DNA from: an uncultured Oscillospiraceae bacterium
GTDB taxonomy: Bacteria; Bacillota; Clostridia; Oscillospirales; Oscillospiraceae
Reading direction: 5' to 3'
Length of the DNA: 13,637 bases
Assembly (NCBI GenBank): GCA_934573945.1
Contig: CAKTMQ010000034.1
Location: 1-13,637, forward strand
Within the stretch, counting starts at the first letter, position 1. Each line of letters starts with the position of its first letter. Shown here piece by piece: positions 7,301 to 13,637 of this stretch. The notes beneath the pieces were generated by a model, which saw nothing but the letters and a program-made list of their open reading frames with translations, searched no databases and was not told the origin of the DNA. A program made the translations under genes and the position numbers.

Positions 7301-10300
7301 AGCGGCAGCGTGTGGAAGCTGTCAGCGTCTGTCACGGTGGCTGACCATACCCATGATTTCACCAACGGCGGCAAGTGCGCCTGCGGTATGGCCTGCACCC
7401 ACGAGCACTATAACAATGAGGGCAAGTGCACCGTCTGCGGCGCGGAAGCGGCGATGATGCTGACGCAGACGGACGGCACCGTCACCTACGGCGGCTACCT
7501 CAATATGTGGGCATTCCTGCAAGATGGTGCCAACCAGCCGGTCAGCGGCACGCTGACGCTGCTGGATAATGTGAGCTTCGACAAGAAAAACCAGCATGGT
7601 ATGCTCTGGATCTCCGGCGACCTGACGCTGGATCTCAACGGCAAGACCCTCAGCTGCACCGATGAAAGCGAGCAGTCCAGGACACTGACCCTCTATGGCA
7701 CCACCGAGGGCAGCACCCTGACCGTCATCGACAGCAAGGGCACCGGTAAGAGCACCGTCGCTCTGTCTCCTGCGGGCCCGATGACGCTGGTCATCAAGAG
7801 CGGTACGTTTGAGAGTCCGTATGAGAGCGGCTATGCGGCGTCGGTGGGCTCCACCAGCGGCGGCGCCAAGCTCAGGATCGAGGGCGGTACCTTCGATAGC
7901 GTGTACGGATTAAAGGATGACGCAGTAGAGGGTCAAGGCGGTACGCTGGAGCTGGCCGGCGGCACCATCACCGGGTCGCTGTGGAGTTCGGTGCGTGATC
8001 AGGGCGGTGTCGTGGCGATCGATATGCGCGAGCTGCTGGCGGAGGGCTATATCTACCAGCAGAACGGCGTGTCCCTGCGCAGGGACGACCCACAGCTGAA
8101 GAATCCCGCCAAAAGCCTGCGGGGCACCATCACCGTGGTGAAATGTGCCCACGAGAGCATGACCGGCGGTGTGTGCAACTACTGCGGCGCATCCTATGAG
8201 GCGACGGTGACCAGCACCACTGGTGAGATCACCAGCTATGATACCTTTGAGAACGCCATCGCTGCGGCGGCAAGCCTGAACGGCTGCACTGTGAAGCTGC
8301 TGACGGATGTCGCGGTGGAGGCGGACTACACCATCGGGGAGGGCACCTTTACCATCGACTTCAACGGCAAGAGGCTGACGGTGGACGGGAACAACTTCTT
8401 CGTGGCAGGACCCGCCGTCGTGACCCTGCAGGACGACAGCGCGGCCATCCAGCTTTCGCAGTTGTGCGTGCCCAATGCCGTGGAGGGCGGTAAGATCATC
8501 GTCAACAGCGGCAAGTTTGCCGGCGGCATCGTGCAGCAGCCTCAGGGCACGCTGCTGCTCAACGGCGGCTACTTCGGCATGATCACCCTGTGGGATGAGA
8601 ATGGGGACATGATGGATCTGCTGGGTACGGGCAAGACGTACAAGTATACGCAGGCTCCGGATTCCTGGCTGGATGACAGCGATGCGGATACGTCCTCCAT
8701 GCCCGGCCAGAAGCGGCTGCATGAGGTCGAGGTAGTGGGTGTGCCCCTGTCCATCATCCGGCAGGTGCCGGCGAGCGGCCCGCTGACCGTCTACGAGACC
8801 TCGCCCGTCAAGCCCGACCTGAAGGTGGTGGCGACCTATGACGCCACGATGGGCGGGAACGTCACAGCCGTCCTCTATTACCGTGCAAGTGCCATCGAGG
8901 GATGGACAGAGATGACGGATGCGGCTGAGGTCGAGGACATCGGGAACGGCATCGTTACGGTGACCAGCAAGACCACGCTGCAGAACGGCCAGTACCAGTT
9001 CCAGCTGACGTACCGCGGCTATCGGGTGGAGTCCCGGGACTTCACCGTCGTGCTGGAGACCTGCGAGCACCCCGACATTGACGCGAACGGCAAGTGCGGC
9101 ACCTGCCAGCACCAGTTCGTGGCCACCCTGACCGCCCCGGATAGTACGGTCACCGGATACACGACGCTGGGCGAGGCGCTGACCGCCGTCGAGACACCCT
9201 CTGCCGACGCGCAGAATGCTACCAAGTACACCGTCAAGCTGCATCAGGACGTGACGGAGGATGTGCGCATCACCGGCGGCAAGTTCACGCTGGATCTCAA
9301 CGGCAAGACGGCCACCGCGGCCAACGGTACGACCATCAGCGGCGCGACCACCATGGTCATCATTACGAAAGGCAAGCTGGTATCTGACGTGACCATCAGC
9401 GGCAGCGCGCAGGTGACCGTCGACGGCGCGGAGGGTCTGGGTACGATCACGCTGCAGGACAGCTCGAATCTGATCTTCTGGCCCCGCTCCAGCGCAGCGG
9501 CCTTCAAGGTGGAGAGCGCCGCCGCGCTGCTGACCATGAACGGCGGCGCCGTGGACACCATCCATATGACGGCCGGTACGGTCAATGCCAATGGCGCATC
9601 CCTTATTGTCGGTCAGGTGGACGTGAACGGCGGCGAGATGAACGTGCGGGACGGCGTTGCCTTTAACGGGGACGTCAACATCAAGGACGGCGCTAAAATG
9701 ACGGTTGCGCTCGGTTCCACAGCCAAATTCTATGGACTGCTGCACTTTGCAGAGGCGGCCACCGGCGAGCTGGCCAGCGGCACATATGAAAAACTCACCT
9801 GCCAAAATGGCCGCTGGGTGCGCGAGCTGCTGAAGAGTGGTTGTGTCTATTATGGAATCAGCACCAGTGAGATCCTTCAGGGAAAAACCGACCAATTAAC
9901 CGGCGTCAAGGTCATCCAGCACACCCACAGCGTCGGCGATGACGGCGCCTGCGCCTGCGGCGAGAGCTTCATGGCCTCCGTCAGCGGCGGCACCAAGACC
10001 GACTGGTACAAGACCCTGGGCGAAGCACTGGCCGCCGTCAGGATCCCCTCTGCCAACGCGCAGGACGCCACTAAGTACACCGTCAAGCTGTATCAGGATA
10101 CGGCGGAGGATGTGAGCATCACCGGCGGCAAGTTCACGCTGGATCTCAACGGCAAGTCGGTCGGCGATTTCGATACCTCTGATCGTACCGCCTTTGTTGT
10201 CAGCGGCAGCGCCGTGGTGATCCTGACAGGCGGCGTCACTGTATGGTACGGTATGCAGATCAAGGACACGGCAAACCTGACTGTCAACAGCACGAGGGGA

Positions 10301-13300
10301 CTGAGCGTTGTCGAGCTGTATGGCAGCGCCAGCCTGACTGCCAACGGCGTAAATATACCCTACCTCAAGAACATGGAGGGCACCCCGGCGGCGACGGTGA
10401 ACGGCGGCATGATAACCTATATGACGATAAAGGCCGGTACGGTCGAGCTGACCGGCAATGTAACCGTTGGATATGAGTTCGAAGTGCCCAGCGGCAGTGT
10501 GCTCACCGTGCGCAGTGGAGCACAGGGCAAAGAGCCTGTGCTCGAGGATGTGGTTACGATCCGGAAGGGCGGCAAGCTGGTGGCCTCTGCCGGTGAGTTC
10601 GAGAGCGAAGTGGTATTTGATACCGGCGCGAAGGGTGAGCTGTCCGGCGGCACGTATGGCCACATCGAGTGCGGCAGCGACCAGCTGCTGAAGGATGTGC
10701 TGAAGACCGGCTATGCCTTCTTTGCGGACAATCAGCTGGTAAACGGCTATGTGACCAGTCTGACGGGTCGTGTCTACACGGTGAAAGGCCACGCCATACA
10801 CGACTATAAATGGGACACCACCACCCATGAGAAGAAGTGCGGCTGCGGTGATGTGATCGAAACGGACACTGCCGCACCGGTGATCGATTTCCTGAACGGC
10901 GCGGAGATCGAGACCGAGAACGGCCAGAAGGTCATGGACGTGACGGACAACGTGTCCTACACCGTGACGGACGCCAATCGGGTAAGGGTGACCGTGTCCT
11001 ACGACAACGGCGCGCCCGAAGAGGTGATCCCCACCGCGGGCAGCCGGTATGAGCTGTCCCTGAACGAGGGCGACGGCAAGCTGGTGACCATCACCGCCAC
11101 CGATGACGCGGGCAACGTGACCACCGTGACGTTCACCCTCTACCGTCTGGTGGAGATGCGCGTCATTGACCATGAGGGCGTGGCCGTGGCGGCTGCAGAC
11201 CTGACGAAGACGGTGCGCAACGGCCAGCCCTACATCCTCCGCGTCACCATGCAGCCGGGCTACACCGGCGCGGGCGGCCTGGAGCTGGAGCAGGGTCTGC
11301 TTCCCCGGCAGTCCTTTATCGGTAATGACACCGTCGGCTACACCATCCAGGTGACGGCGGACTTCAGCAACAGCCTGCTGAACATTCTGGGCGCATATGA
11401 CAACACACATCCCACGGCGGAGATCGTCATCCAGAGCAGCAAATTCAATAACTTTATGAACCGCATCACCTTCGGCCTGTTCTTCAAGGAGACCCAGACG
11501 GTCAACGTCACCGCCGCCGATGTGGGCGCGGGTCTGGACAAGGTGGAGTACCTGCTGAGCGGCACGGCCTTTACCGACGAGACCGCTGTGGCGAACGCCG
11601 CCGGCTGGACGGCGCTGACGCTGAACGCCGACGGCGCGGGCAGCTTCACGCTGGATCCCAACAGCAAGAGCTTCCTCTACGTGAAGGCCACCGATAAGGG
11701 CGGCAACGTCACCGTGATCAACGCCGACGGCATGGTGATCTACACCGACGCGCAGCCGATCACGACGCGCATCAACTTCGCCAAGACCTCCACGGAGGAC
11801 AGCGTCTTCTACGTGCGCGACAACGGCAACACGGTGAAGAGCATCACCATGGGCAACAGCGTGCTGGAAAAGGATACGGACTATCGGATAGGCACCTCTG
11901 CCAACGGCCAGCTGCCCATCACCCTGACCAACAGCTTCCTGCAGGCGCTGACGGCGGGCAGCTACACCCTGACCGTGTCCTATAACCCCCTGGGCGAGAC
12001 CTTCGTCTCCGGCGGTGACAATCAGACGCCTGCGGCCACTACTGTGGCGCTGAGCGTGGGCAAGGCCACCGTGAACGCCACCATCGCCTCCATGGATAAG
12101 ATCTACGACAGCCAGCCTGTCACGCCCTCCGCCACGACGGAGAGCGACGGCGCCATGACCTGGGAATTCAAGCCCGACGGCGCGGATCCCAGCGCCTACA
12201 CCACCACCACGGCGCCCGAGGATGCCGGCACCTACAACGTGCGGCTGACCGTGGCGGAGACGGAGCGCTACAACGCCATCTCGGAGACCGCCACCTTCAC
12301 CATCACCCCGAGGGATTTGACGCTCCAAACCCCCGCGCTGGAGAACAAGACCTACGACGGCAATACGTCCATCGTATGCTCCTATTACGATTCTGAGCGG
12401 GCGATGGTGGGCAAGATCTCCGGCGACGACCTGTCCATCGTGATGGGTCAGGCCAACGCGGACAGCCCCGACGTGGGTTACCGGAGGGTGACCTTCACGG
12501 GCTTCGGCCTGACGGGCGACGACGCACCCAACTACAACCTGACCGGGCAGCCCATTTCCGGCAGCGCCGAGATCGCGGTGCGCACGCTGACCATCGACAA
12601 TCTGGTCGTCAGCGACAAGCTCTATGACGGCCTCAACACCGCCGCCATCGAGGGCACGCCCACGCTGGTGAATCTGGTGGACGGCGAGAGCCTGACGCTC
12701 CGCTGCGGCACGCCTGCCTTCGACACGGCGGCCGTAGGCGACAACATCCCCGTCAGCTTCACCGAGTTCACCATCGCCGACAGCGCCACCGGCAAGGCCG
12801 GCAACTACAGCCTGACCCAGCCCACCGGCATCACCGCCAGCATCAGGGCGTATGTCGCCACCGGCGCGGAGTACACCGCCACCACCGGCGAGTGGACGAA
12901 TCAGGACTTCGTGGTGACGGCGGCGGACGGCTGGCAGGTGTCCACCACCAATACCGCCAACGGCGATTGGCGCGACGGCCTGACCCGCTCCGACGAGACG
13001 GGCACCGGCAGCCTGACCTTCTACGTGAAGAACGCGGCGAACGGCTATATCTCCGAGGCCATCGCCCTCACCTACAAGATCGACAAGACCAACCCCACCG
13101 GCGAGCTCCGCATCGACGAGCGCAGCGCCTGGCAGAGCTTCTGGAACACCATCAGCTTCAACCTGTTCTATAAGAGCGAGCAGACCGTGACGCTGACGGC
13201 GGCGGACGAGGCCAGCGGCGTGGCGGCCACCGGGTACCTGCTCAGCGAGGAGGATTACAGCGTGGCGCAGCTGGAGGGCATGACCTTCCAGCCCTACACC

Positions 13301-13637
13301 GCACCCGTGGCCATCACCCCCGACAGCAGGCTGATCGCCTATGCGCGGATCACCGATGTGGCGGGCAACGTCACCTATCTGCGGTCTGACGGCGTGGTGC
13401 TGGATGCCACCGCACCGGTCATCACCGGCGTGGACGACGGCACGGTCTACTGCGACAGCGTGACCTTCACCGTCACCGACGCGTATCTGGATACCGTCAC
13501 CGTGGACGGCGCGGCGGCTGTCAGCGCCCCCACCCGCACCGTGGAGAGCACCTACGTCATCGAGGCGGACAGCCAGCTCCACACCATCGTGGCCACCGAT
13601 CGGGCCGGCAACAGCACCCAGGTGCAGATCACGGTCA
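4295..13637 (+). CDS. Giant secreted modular surface protein with beta-helix, Cys/His-knuckle, Ig-, X2-, MBG- and YDG-like domains (partial)
   Basis: At least 3114 residues, open to the right edge with no stop or frameshift in a line-by-line translation. ATG 4295 follows AAGGAG by 8 nt. A classical signal peptide (KKRLLS, hydrophobic core, cleavage probably after TTAWA, residue 29 or 30) sends it out of the cell. Residues about 75-514 are a glycine-rich beta-helix-like region (units such as VTVSNGTITATGGS). Residues 515-2165 are six modules of 234-306 residues, each opening with a CxH...CxxCG knuckle, then a line like YTTLGEALTAV, then VTLL.DV and LDLNGKTL beta-helix rungs; 2166-2189 is a last half-knuckle. 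From about 2190 on comes a stalk: Ig-like (DDAGNVTT), a 'FNNFMNRITFGLFFK' domain (about 2372-2488), X2-like (2489-2571), MBG-like (2590-2673, KIYDSQPV), two YDG-like (2675-2765 KTYDGN; 2766-2852 KLYDG), another Ig-like (2853-2935), a second copy of the FNLFYK domain and a final Ig-like. A role in adhesion or matrix is inferred; no enzyme motif was recognised. The anchor is not in view. Confidence 0.93.
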   Translation, partial: MNNSLKKRLLSVVMAAVMAFSMLPTTAWAAMAENRSAAGQTRTEQKKDGNDAYAVTQDAENGVAVRAAAAVRAGVVRKVICLDTTTMKDVTHQLDSDGGWHWVPAPANCLTLKNVQIVASGGNALILPDGATVVVEGDCVIEGGADSAVWSKGKVSVELEQDASLTVNGLGWYAQGNMTVTRAYDAYTGGELIVNFKGNKSGGITRGAAINMGSNTLYVEKGMKVTADGGTAVKDGDSCGVKGAVYVDSGAELVAIGGSAGSTGVSRGIFGNVTVSNGTITATGGSGIKSYGFFGDTLSVSNGAELHATGGTAVQNTASSAKPTSGGIYLSSTATINAATVNATGGVAPCGNGFASVGLQMTSGSKLKVERDGVLNANGGQLTTGSSTNEKNGFSAGINMMGARDADLLVSATGTVTAIGNPTRTDGVEVQSYGVNYTDTGDLAITLSDAASFKAAGGIAASRVRFWPDTVSIKGSAAYKDFVNVTDGYNRFYNSTYVKSDDVTDLAKSLVVTVCDHSAGFTDGKCSNCGYQCPHTGVDDTGKCSTCGTQMAAKVTASGKDTLYTDIDEAMEAAFGYANATVTLLADAVVTEATFTGNATVVLEMGDYTLGGSFTLENGASLAISKDNGAAGQLTANIKVDTSVLTLIEDASSAATSVVALHNAATLDCQSTAFGGTVELYSGTVELRCGNTPCTFAKIVNKTDAPICLYDIVGTGKAVVNSYNSMLTRAGATLRANSAAVGARTIQTCTHPSGVMTDGKCICGYNCPHDNIDNETGKCSDCGKQVYAVKVTQKHDNPKFYATLQEAVDAAANILPAYECVITLLDDVDLTKTPGALGTAVYVRYGSVFTLDLGGHTLSGAKAHDGVLNVAHGEANVTVRNGIIVNTYDQETGGADGIYMSRGTLVLQADSGLTVISGKSNSQSIGAAIRADGGMLYILSGTFNGRLEVHNTGTSVHLQGGTFTEGVNLYNDITPYSILDDGYTFIKTDDSSVIDLSDESLKSGSVWKLSASVTVADHTHDFTNGGKCACGMACTHEHYNNEGKCTVCGAEAAMMLTQTDGTVTYGGYLNMWAFLQDGANQPVSGTLTLLDNVSFDKKNQHGMLWISGDLTLDLNGKTLSCTDESEQSRTLTLYGTTEGSTLTVIDSKGTGKSTVALSPAGPMTLVIKSGTFESPYESGYAASVGSTSGGAKLRIEGGTFDSVYGLKDDAVEGQGGTLELAGGTITGSLWSSVRDQGGVVAIDMRELLAEGYIYQQNGVSLRRDDPQLKNPAKSLRGTITVVKCAHESMTGGVCNYCGASYEATVTSTTGEITSYDTFENAIAAAASLNGCTVKLLTDVAVEADYTIGEGTFTIDFNGKRLTVDGNNFFVAGPAVVTLQDDSAAIQLSQLCVPNAVEGGKIIVNSGKFAGGIVQQPQGTLLLNGGYFGMITLWDENGDMMDLLGTGKTYKYTQAPDSWLDDSDADTSSMPGQKRLHEVEVVGVPLSIIRQVPASGPLTVYETSPVKPDLKVVATYDATMGGNVTAVLYYRASAIEGWTEMTDAAEVEDIGNGIVTVTSKTTLQNGQYQFQLTYRGYRVESRDFTVVLETCEHPDIDANGKCGTCQHQFVATLTAPDSTVTGYTTLGEALTAVETPSADAQNATKYTVKLHQDVTEDVRITGGKFTLDLNGKTATAANGTTISGATTMVIITKGKLVSDVTISGSAQVTVDGAEGLGTITLQDSSNLIFWPRSSAAAFKVESAAALLTMNGGAVDTIHMTAGTVNANGASLIVGQVDVNGGEMNVRDGVAFNGDVNIKDGAKMTVALGSTAKFYGLLHFAEAATGELASGTYEKLTCQNGRWVRELLKSGCVYYGISTSEILQGKTDQLTGVKVIQHTHSVGDDGACACGESFMASVSGGTKTDWYKTLGEALAAVRIPSANAQDATKYTVKLYQDTAEDVSITGGKFTLDLNGKSVGDFDTSDRTAFVVSGSAVVILTGGVTVWYGMQIKDTANLTVNSTRGLSVVELYGSASLTANGVNIPYLKNMEGTPAATVNGGMITYMTIKAGTVELTGNVTVGYEFEVPSGSVLTVRSGAQGKEPVLEDVVTIRKGGKLVASAGEFESEVVFDTGAKGELSGGTYGHIECGSDQLLKDVLKTGYAFFADNQLVNGYVTSLTGRVYTVKGHAIHDYKWDTTTHEKKCGCGDVIETDTAAPVIDFLNGAEIETENGQKVMDVTDNVSYTVTDANRVRVTVSYDNGAPEEVIPTAGSRYELSLNEGDGKLVTITATDDAGNVTTVTFTLYRLVEMRVIDHEGVAVAAADLTKTVRNGQPYILRVTMQPGYTGAGGLELEQGLLPRQSFIGNDTVGYTIQVTADFSNSLLNILGAYDNTHPTAEIVIQSSKFNNFMNRITFGLFFKETQTVNVTAADVGAGLDKVEYLLSGTAFTDETAVANAAGWTALTLNADGAGSFTLDPNSKSFLYVKATDKGGNVTVINADGMVIYTDAQPITTRINFAKTSTEDSVFYVRDNGNTVKSITMGNSVLEKDTDYRIGTSANGQLPITLTNSFLQALTAGSYTLTVSYNPLGETFVSGGDNQTPAATTVALSVGKATVNATIASMDKIYDSQPVTPSATTESDGAMTWEFKPDGADPSAYTTTTAPEDAGTYNVRLTVAETERYNAISETATFTITPRDLTLQTPALENKTYDGNTSIVCSYYDSERAMVGKISGDDLSIVMGQANADSPDVGYRRVTFTGFGLTGDDAPNYNLTGQPISGSAEIAVRTLTIDNLVVSDKLYDGLNTAAIEGTPTLVNLVDGESLTLRCGTPAFDTAAVGDNIPVSFTEFTIADSATGKAGNYSLTQPTGITASIRAYVATGAEYTATTGEWTNQDFVVTAADGWQVSTTNTANGDWRDGLTRSDETGTGSLTFYVKNAANGYISEAIALTYKIDKTNPTGELRIDERSAWQSFWNTISFNLFYKSEQTVTLTAADEASGVAATGYLLSEEDYSVAQLEGMTFQPYTAPVAITPDSRLIAYARITDVAGNVTYLRSDGVVLDATAPVITGVDDGTVYCDSVTFTVTDAYLDTVTVDGAAAVSAPTRTVESTYVIEADSQLHTIVATDRAGNSTQVQITV
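9269..9307 (+). repeat. 39-nt exact repeat, first copy (module E)
   Basis: Encodes ITGGKFTLDLNGK. The same 39 nt recur at 10118-10156, 849 bp (283 codons) downstream in the same frame and at the same place in the next module. Flanking sequence back to about 9170 is also very similar to the second module. Confidence 0.9.
10118..10156 (+). repeat. 39-nt exact repeat, second copy (module F)
   Basis: Nucleotide-identical to 9269-9307. Upstream the two modules share CCGTCAAGCTG and GCGGAGGATGTG-type stretches with few changes, indicating that these two neighbouring modules arose by a recent tandem duplication or exchange sequence. Confidence 0.9.
11408..11758 (+). repeat. First copy of the FLF-type stalk domain in the giant protein
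   Basis: Residues about 2372-2488. Pattern HPTAEI, then FNNFMNRITFGLFFKETQTV, AADVGAGLDKVEYLLSG, and LYVKATDKGGNVTVINADG. It matches the later copy at about 13100-13409 (NPTGEL, FWNTISFNLFYKSEQTV, AADEASGVAATGYLLS, ARITDVAGNVTYLRSDG). I do not have a family name for it. Confidence 0.7.
13100..13409 (+). repeat. Second copy of the FLF-type stalk domain
   Basis: Residues about 2936-3039, diverged at the sequence level from the first copy but with the same order of motifs: NPTGEL, WNTISFNLFYKSEQTVTL, SGVAATGYLLS, AGNVTYLRSDGVVLD. It is followed by the next Ig-like domain (ATAPVITGVDDGTVY). Confidence 0.7.

Larger units (their letters stand above)
5837..10849 (+). repeat. Six knuckle/beta-helix modules plus terminal half-knuckle in the giant protein
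   Basis: Module starts, by the first Cys or His of the knuckle, are at 5837, 6539, 7346, 8144, 9062 and 9920; a degenerate seventh knuckle begins at 10790 and ends at about 10849. The first three modules carry double knuckles (two CxH-x8/9-CxxC-type motifs in a row, for example CDH...CSNCG then CPH...CSTCG); the later ones carry a single motif, with HxH replacing CxH in some. Each is followed by a receiver-free linker of the type 'Y.TL.EA..A', then beta-helix rungs with LDLNGK or a variant. Module lengths are 702, 807, 798, 918, 858 and 870 nt. Confidence 0.85.

Noticed and set aside
5837..10849. CRISPR array or mobile element repeats
   Set aside because: The repeats are diverged, in frame and hundreds of bases apart, encoding protein modules. 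No short identical repeats with uniform spacers and no transposase or terminal inverted repeats were seen.
4247..13582. Very long open frames on the minus strand (4247-6910, 7910-9895, 9896-13582)
   Set aside because: They run codon-on-codon antisense to the giant protein gene. They stay open because the sense frame almost never uses TTA, CTA or TCA, and they break near the few TTA codons (for example about 7030, 7911 and 9895). Products are His/Arg/Gly-rich with no recognisable domains, and there is no ribosome binding site logic.

Overview
The window looks like chromosomal DNA from a GC-rich member of the Bacillota, most likely a gut-type Clostridia of the Oscillospirales. The clues are an AgrC-like GHKL kinase paired with a LytTR regulator, a SipW/TasA-type exported protein, a signal peptide ending in TTAWA, strong AGGAGG-type ribosome binding sites, and a huge modular surface protein built from beta-helix repeats and MBG/YDG/X2-like domains. 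The taxonomic call is inference from protein style and base composition.

Layout. (1) 1-1171, minus: a TasA/camelysin-type protein with a SipW-dependent-type signal peptide, whose C-terminus lies outside the window. (2) 1172-1675: about 500 bp with no gene. It holds a good sigma-A-type promoter for gene 1, a leader of about 250 nt with several perfect hairpins, and an interspersed palindromic element. (3) 1676-3708, minus: a translationally coupled two-component pair, the LytTR response regulator (first) and the GHKL histidine kinase (second), with stop and start overlapping as TGATG. (4) 3709-3893: a compact divergent regulatory region with one promoter in each direction and two direct repeats matching the LytTR half-site consensus, just upstream of the rightward promoter. 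(5) 3894-4292, plus: a small stand-alone pseudo-receiver protein lacking the phospho-acceptor Asp. (6) 4295 to the right edge, plus: a giant secreted protein, more than 3114 residues and still open at the edge.

How it may work together (inference): the membrane kinase senses an extracellular signal and phosphorylates the LytTR regulator, which binds the repeats at 3791-3819 and activates the pseudo-receiver/giant-surface-protein operon. The pseudo-receiver could modulate that circuit without being phosphorylated itself. The TasA-like protein shares the same style of glycine-rich beta-helix segment as the giant protein, so both may contribute to a cell-surface or matrix layer. No peptide pheromone gene, AgrB-like protease, SipW peptidase or sortase is visible in the window.

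The giant protein reads as a signal peptide, a first beta-helix region, six modules each opened by a Cys/His knuckle, a terminal half-knuckle, and then a stalk of Ig-like, X2-like, MBG-like and YDG-like domains. Its anchor, if any, is beyond the right edge.
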